Shown: positions 60,903 through 64,000 of the stretch, one piece after another
Layout of the letters: each line of letters starts with the position of its first letter
Numbering within the stretch: the stretch's first letter is position 1
NCBI GenBank assembly: GCA_034927445.1
Contig: JAYFPZ010000016.1
Span: 1-64,000, forward strand
DNA from: PHAA01 sp034927445
GTDB lineage: Bacteria > Bacillota > Syntrophomonadia > Syntrophomonadales > Syntrophomonadaceae
DNA length: 64,000 nt
Direction: 5' to 3'
Translations under genes and position numbers: made by a program
Notes under the pieces: generated by a model
Database searches by the model: none
What the model was told of the DNA's origin: nothing
What the model saw: only the letters and a program-made list of their open reading frames with translations

Positions 60903-61334
60903 ATGAAAAATGTAGTTGTCATCTATTGGAGTGGAACTGGAAATACGGAAATGATGGCTAAGGCAGTGGCAGAGGGAGCAACGGCGCAAGGTAATATGGT
61001 CAAATTGATGGAAGTAAGTGAAGCTTCCAAGCAGGATGTGTTAAGCGCGGATGCGGTTGCACTTGGTTGCCCATCGATGGGAACCGAAGAACTGGAAGAA
61101 CAAGAAATGGAACCCTTTGTGCAAGAGCTGGAAAAGGAAGATATGACAGGAAAAATTATGGCTTTATTCGGTTCTTATGGCTGGGGTGAGGGTGAGTGGA
61201 TGCGAGACTGGGAAAGCCGAATGAGAAATACGGGAAGCATATTAGTTGATAAAGGACTTATCCTGGAAGAGACGCCTGATGAACAAGGTCTTAAAGATTG
61301 CAGGGAGCTGGGCGCGAAACTTGTATCTGATTAA
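60903..61334 (+). CDS. Flavodoxin
   Basis: FMN electron carrier of 143 residues. The phosphate loop WSGTGNTEMMA is at residues 9-19, the flavin-stacking segments are at about 58-66 (LGCPSMGTEEL) and 95-105 (LFGSYGWGEGEWM). Clostridial short-chain type. Strong context with an iron-type operator fits its use in place of ferredoxin when iron is short. A truncated relative lies at 55051. Confidence 0.93.
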   Translation: MKNVVVIYWSGTGNTEMMAKAVAEGATAQGNMVKLMEVSEASKQDVLSADAVALGCPSMGTEELEEQEMEPFVQELEKEDMTGKIMALFGSYGWGEGEWMRDWESRMRNTGSILVDKGLILEETPDEQGLKDCRELGAKLVSD

Positions 61335-61421
61335 TCAAAAGTTCAGGTGGAGGATATGAAATGCAATTGATAATCCCAATCAAGGCGACTTACCGATATC
61401 TTAGGAAAGGGTGCGAGGCGC

Positions 61422-62276
61422 TTGATTCATGTTTTAAATGAAATGAAAGAAGATCAGCTTGACTTGAAGTATCATAATCCTCCCGCAATTGGGGGGGGAA
61501 AAAACATCTGTTGGGCCTCATTGCGGCCCGGGAAAAAAGCAATAAACGTAATAGGCGGAGATGCCTGCTGTGACTGCAACAGTGAATTTTCTCGTGCTAT
61601 AGCTGCCGCCGGAATAGGCCCGGTGCGGCACATATCCGCTTGCCCCAGCTTTGAGGAATTTTGCCTTTTGGGGGACTCCTCTTACAATATTTTAATTAAA
61701 GCTGATGTACAACCGATTGCAGAATATATAAAAAAAACACTGGGGATTCCTTATTGCTATGCTCCCCATTATTATGGGTTGGATAGCATTTCTCAGAACT
61801 ACTGTCGGCTGGAAGCCTTTTTGGATGTAAAACTTCCTACTGCTGCTTATCGCGAGGAAGCTGAAAAATCTATCAACTTCTATTGCCGGCAACTTGGGGC
61901 GATATCTTTGGCGGTGGGTGAAGCGGCTAATGCCCATCCTTTTGAGCTGGCCCGGGCTTTAGTGGCCTATGGATTTAATGTGCCCTATATTTTTAGTGAT
62001 GAGGCCGGGGAAGATGACCAGGAGCATATTGCCTGGTTAGCGGCTCGGAGACCGCAAACCAGAATATTCCTAAATAGTCAATATGGCCTGGAAACTTTTC
62101 CGGCGCAGAAGCTAAAGGTTGATCTGGCTATAGGGCTGAATGGCGAGGCTTTTGGCGCTGGATTCAAAACCATTCAATCCATTGCCCGGCTGCCCTATGG
62201 CTATGAGGGAGCAGTCTGTTTACTGCGGGAGATGACTAAGGTTATGAATAACCCGCACCTTTGGGCACGTCTCTGA
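61422..62276 (+). CDS. Nitrogenase component 1-like oxidoreductase
   Basis: The product (284 residues) has the fold and several motifs of nitrogenase component 1 family proteins: INVIGGDACCDCNSEFSRAIAAAGI, CPSFEEF, VQPIAEYIKKTLGIPY, and RRPQTRIFLNSQYGLETFPAQ. Length and missing N-terminal cysteines suggest that only the later part of a typical 400-residue subunit is present. It is not a NifD/NifK. The frame continues open upstream to two stop codons at 61368-61373, just after an ATG (61356) with a good ribosome site, so the 5' end may be damaged. TTG 61422 is the nearest usable start. Confidence 0.65.
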   Translation: MIHVLNEMKEDQLDLKYHNPPAIGGGKNICWASLRPGKKAINVIGGDACCDCNSEFSRAIAAAGIGPVRHISACPSFEEFCLLGDSSYNILIKADVQPIAEYIKKTLGIPYCYAPHYYGLDSISQNYCRLEAFLDVKLPTAAYREEAEKSINFYCRQLGAISLAVGEAANAHPFELARALVAYGFNVPYIFSDEAGEDDQEHIAWLAARRPQTRIFLNSQYGLETFPAQKLKVDLAIGLNGEAFGAGFKTIQSIARLPYGYEGAVCLLREMTKVMNNPHLWARL

Positions 62277-62526
62277 CTATCATTGATTGCATTCATTATC
62301 GCTACGCCGCAAGGAGGTAGCTGCGGAAATCCATGATCAGGGGGTATGCTTTGAAGCATACCTTGGCCCAAGATAATCTAATATCAATAAAAATGCGTTG
62401 CATTTTGCTTGGGCTGATACTTTGATACAAGCATGTGCTGTTACCAACTTTGGGGCTGTTTTTGGAAAAGGCGCCAGGGGATAAACCTGCCTTATTTATA
62501 AATACAAAAAAAGGAGGAGAATCAAT
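62277..62526. other. Intergenic region with short hairpins
   Basis: GGTATGC-TTTGA-AGCATACC lies near 62341-62362 and AAAATGC-GTT-GCATTTT near 62391-62407. No gene is seen. Confidence 0.5.
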
Positions 62527-62727
62527 ATGGAAACAATGAAAGTGTTCGGTGTAGACTGCAAGCATTGCGCGGCCCATGTTCAGGATGCATTAAAAGGTGT
62601 GAATGGAATCGAGGGAATAGATATTCGCTTACCCGAAAAAGTCGCCTTAGTTACATTTGATCCGAGTAAGATCACCAAAGAGCATATTGCGGCTAAAGTA
62701 GAAGACATTGGTTATGATGTGGATTAA
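62527..62727 (+). CDS. Heavy-metal-associated (CopZ-like) domain protein
   Basis: Single HMA domain of 66 residues. The metal site is VDCKHCAAHV at residues 9-18, a CxxC preceded by Asp instead of the usual M-x-C. The rest (VTFDPSKITKEHIAAKVEDIGYDVD) is typical. It would carry copper or another soft metal in the cytoplasm. RBS AAGGAGGAG. No copper ATPase is adjacent. Confidence 0.9.
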   Translation: METMKVFGVDCKHCAAHVQDALKGVNGIEGIDIRLPEKVALVTFDPSKITKEHIAAKVEDIGYDVD

Positions 62728-62756
62728 TCCTTAAAAGCAATACTACCTTTTAAGCA

Positions 62757-62786
62757 AGCCATTAACTTTATCAAAAGTTGGTGGCT
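62757..62786 (+). terminator. Terminator of the HMA gene
   Basis: AGCCATTAACTTT pairs with AAAAGTTGGTGGCT (two wobbles), followed by TATTT. Confidence 0.55.
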
Positions 62787-62971
62787 TATTTCAGTATGAT
62801 AAGCAACAGATTATTGCTTGAGTCCACGCCGATGCTCATTTATTAATATTAATACTATGACTCATCTTCTATGTTGTGCAAAAATTATTCTTTCGTTGTA
62901 TACTTTAATTGTAAATTGTATAAAATAAATAATTAATTCCACTGTAAAAAGTATATTTAGATGCTTTTTGG

Positions 62972-63043
62972 GTAGAGGAGACTTTAGTCTCCGTGCACAT
63001 ATCGGCGTTTCTTTATCTTATCGGAGATTCAAGTCTCCTCTAC
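62972..63043 (+). repeat. Long imperfect inverted repeat upstream of the DtxR gene
   Basis: GTAGAGGAGACTTTAGTCTCCG (62972-62993) and CGGAGATTCAAGTCTCCTCTAC (63022-63043) pair with three mismatches across a 27-base loop. It ends about 120 bases before the regulator start. Confidence 0.65.
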
Positions 63044-63166
63044 GAGTATAAGAACGAGGCTTTTTGCAAGGGAATCACAATTCCAGGAAAACTTAATGCT
63101 ATATTTAAATTAGCAATAGAAAAACGGGGTGGCTTATCTATTGCCGCTATTATGGAGGAAAAAAGG

Positions 63167-63535
63167 TTGCAAAATCTTACGTTTACTATGGAAAACTACC
63201 TGGAAGCAATATATGAACTATCAAGGGACGGAAAAGGTGCTAGAGTATCGGATATCGCAGAAAGACTTGGCGTTACCAAAGCAAGTACCAATAGCGCTAT
63301 GTCAACCCTTTCCGAAAAAGGCCTGATCTCTAATGAAAAATATAGAGAAGTATACCTAACTCCTGCCGGGCTTGAACTGGCGGAACTTACTTCGAAAAAG
63401 CATTACGTCATTCGGGAATTTTTAATAAAATTATTAAATATCGATCCTGCAATTGCAGACAAGGATGCCTGCGCGATCGAACACGTTATCAGCAACGATT
63501 CCATCCAGGCCATGCAGGAGTTTATGCGGTCATAA
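63167..63535 (+). CDS. DtxR/MntR-family metal-dependent regulator
   Basis: The product (122 residues) has the DtxR winged helix (MENYLEAIYELSRDGKGARVSDIAERLGVTKASTNSAMSTLSEKGL) and the metal/dimer region (KKHYVIREFLIKLLNIDPAIADKDACAIEHVISNDSIQAMQEF). The C-terminal SH3-like domain of DtxR is absent, as in MntR. TTG 63167 is chosen because GGAGG (63154-63158) is eight bases before it; an ATG at 63152 is in frame but lacks a ribosome site. It lies convergent with the feoB operon and is a likely iron or manganese regulator of this region. Confidence 0.88.
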   Translation: MQNLTFTMENYLEAIYELSRDGKGARVSDIAERLGVTKASTNSAMSTLSEKGLISNEKYREVYLTPAGLELAELTSKKHYVIREFLIKLLNIDPAIADKDACAIEHVISNDSIQAMQEFMRS

Positions 63536-63623
63536 CCCCTTTCACTTAAGTGAAGCATATCATTCTTTAACCACCATACAGAGGAAAATGAAGGGAATAG
63601 ATTGGCAAAATATTATGATCGAT

Positions 63624-63665
63624 AAAAAAACCTCCTCCAATAATTAACTCATATTGGAGAAGGTT
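63624..63665 (-). terminator. Terminator of the feoB operon
   Basis: On the minus strand AACCTTCTCCAAT pairs with ATTGGAGGAGGTT (one mismatch), followed by TTTTTTT. Confidence 0.85.
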
Positions 63666-63670
63666 AGCCG

Positions 63671-63811
63671 CTATTTGCAGGAGTCCTTATCGGAGCACCC
63701 GGGGCACCCGGAACACTTTACCCCCCTTTTTTTATCCCTGACAATTTTATATATGGCAAGGACAACGAGAGCAGTTACCAGCGCAATCACTATAAAATCA
63801 ACCGTGCTCAT
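63671..63811 (-). CDS. FeoB-associated Cys-rich membrane protein
   Basis: The product (46 residues) has one membrane helix (DFIVIALVTALVVLAIYKI) and a Cys-rich tail, KCSGCPGCSDKDSC. This is the usual small protein that follows feoB in anaerobes. Its ATG overlaps the feoB stop (ATGA). It may help in ferrous iron uptake. Confidence 0.9.
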   Translation of the reverse strand: MSTVDFIVIALVTALVVLAIYKIVRDKKRGVKCSGCPGCSDKDSCK

Positions 63812-64000
63812 GATTGCACCGACTGCATTCCGGCGTCATATACCTGTGTATCTTTACTGCCTTTGTTCATTAAGTAAACAACACACCCTGCTATAATAGC
63901 CACGGCGATTAGCCCCCCGATGAACCCTTCACCTAATGTACCCGTAGTAGCTAAAGTACCTATCTGATATACTAGGAAAGCCAATACATAACCCATACCC
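63808..64000 (-). CDS. feoB: Ferrous iron transporter FeoB, C-terminal fragment (runs off window)
   Basis: The last 64 residues of FeoB are inside the window: YVLAFLVYQIGTLATTG, then a helix GFIGGLIAVAIIAGCVVYLM and a short tail. The rest, including the G domain, lies past 64000. The next gene in the operon is the FeoB-associated protein. Partial by window edge, not truncated by mutation as far as can be seen. Confidence 0.85.
   Translation of the reverse strand, partial: GMGYVLAFLVYQIGTLATTGTLGEGFIGGLIAVAIIAGCVVYLMNKGSKDTQVYDAGMQSVQS

Noticed and set aside
61368..61373. TGA after ATG 61356 as a second selenocysteine codon
   Set aside because: It is followed immediately by TAA in the same frame, so reading through TGA alone would not extend the protein.
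62993..63166. Upstream extension of the DtxR regulator from ATG 62993
   Set aside because: The extra 58 residues would come from the hairpin arms and loop; they resemble no DtxR sequence and have no ribosome site.

Overview
The window reads as a chromosome segment of a spore-forming, strictly anaerobic, fatty-acid-oxidising member of the Firmicutes, most like Syntrophomonas and its relatives. The reasons are the many paralogous butyrate beta-oxidation genes, small acid-soluble spore protein and YhcN-type spore genes, a five-domain flavodiiron protein of the kind known from Syntrophomonas wolfei, and Bacillus-type pyruvate kinase and TRAP. The genus is an inference from gene content. No rRNA, tRNA or CRISPR array was seen.

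0-2.2 kb: an EcfT-like membrane protein, a 2[4Fe-4S] ferredoxin and NAD kinase. 2.4-10.7 kb: a sigma-54-type promoter followed by a seven-gene operon encoding 4-hydroxybutyryl-CoA dehydratase, a small Cys-rich protein, an SDR, enoyl-CoA hydratase, thiolase, a long acyl-CoA dehydrogenase and a CoA-transferase. Together these can take 4-hydroxybutyrate through crotonyl-CoA to acetyl-CoA. 10.7-11.9 kb: a decayed stretch with an SDR remnant, an orphan sigma-54-type promoter, an attenuator-like RNA element and a copy of the 3' end and terminator of the downstream acyl-CoA dehydrogenase. It looks like the scar of a lost operon. 11.7-17.7 kb: a second sigma-54-type promoter and a complete butyrate beta-oxidation operon (hbd, crotonase, CoA-transferase, thiolase, acyl-CoA dehydrogenase).

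18-37 kb is mostly housekeeping: rhomboid protease, spore protein, YbaK deacylase, dnaE, mtrB (TRAP), pfkA, pyk, two tandem hbd paralogues, a molybdopterin-binding TOBE protein, DoxX, a HesB-like protein with an in-frame TGA (probable selenoprotein), the flavodiiron fusion, envelope-stress-like membrane proteins and spore-related proteins. Three copies of an intergenic repeat lie in this part.

37-48 kb: a TetR repressor divergent from an MMPL exporter and a secreted coiled-coil partner, followed by a minus-strand cluster with a 929-residue protein that joins a ribokinase-like region, an AAA+ ATPase and a SLOG-like nucleotide-binding fold. The cluster also holds an FN3 protein and a copper-amine-oxidase-N-like domain that appear to be split by a frameshift in a C tract.

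48-64 kb is an accessory, partly decayed metal/iron region: heterodimeric ABC exporters, methyltransferases (one a stub), a PanE-like reductase, DUF3793, flavodoxins (one cut off), DtxR-family regulators (one a frameshifted remnant), an ArsR sensor, a MocR protein lacking its PLP lysine, a nitrogenase-component-1-like protein, an HMA metallochaperone and the end of a feoB operon. GTTAG-N6-CTAAC boxes recur in front of several of these genes and suggest one DtxR/IdeR-type regulon. An unrelated TetR / alpha-beta hydrolase / ATC-hydrolase operon is inserted in this region.
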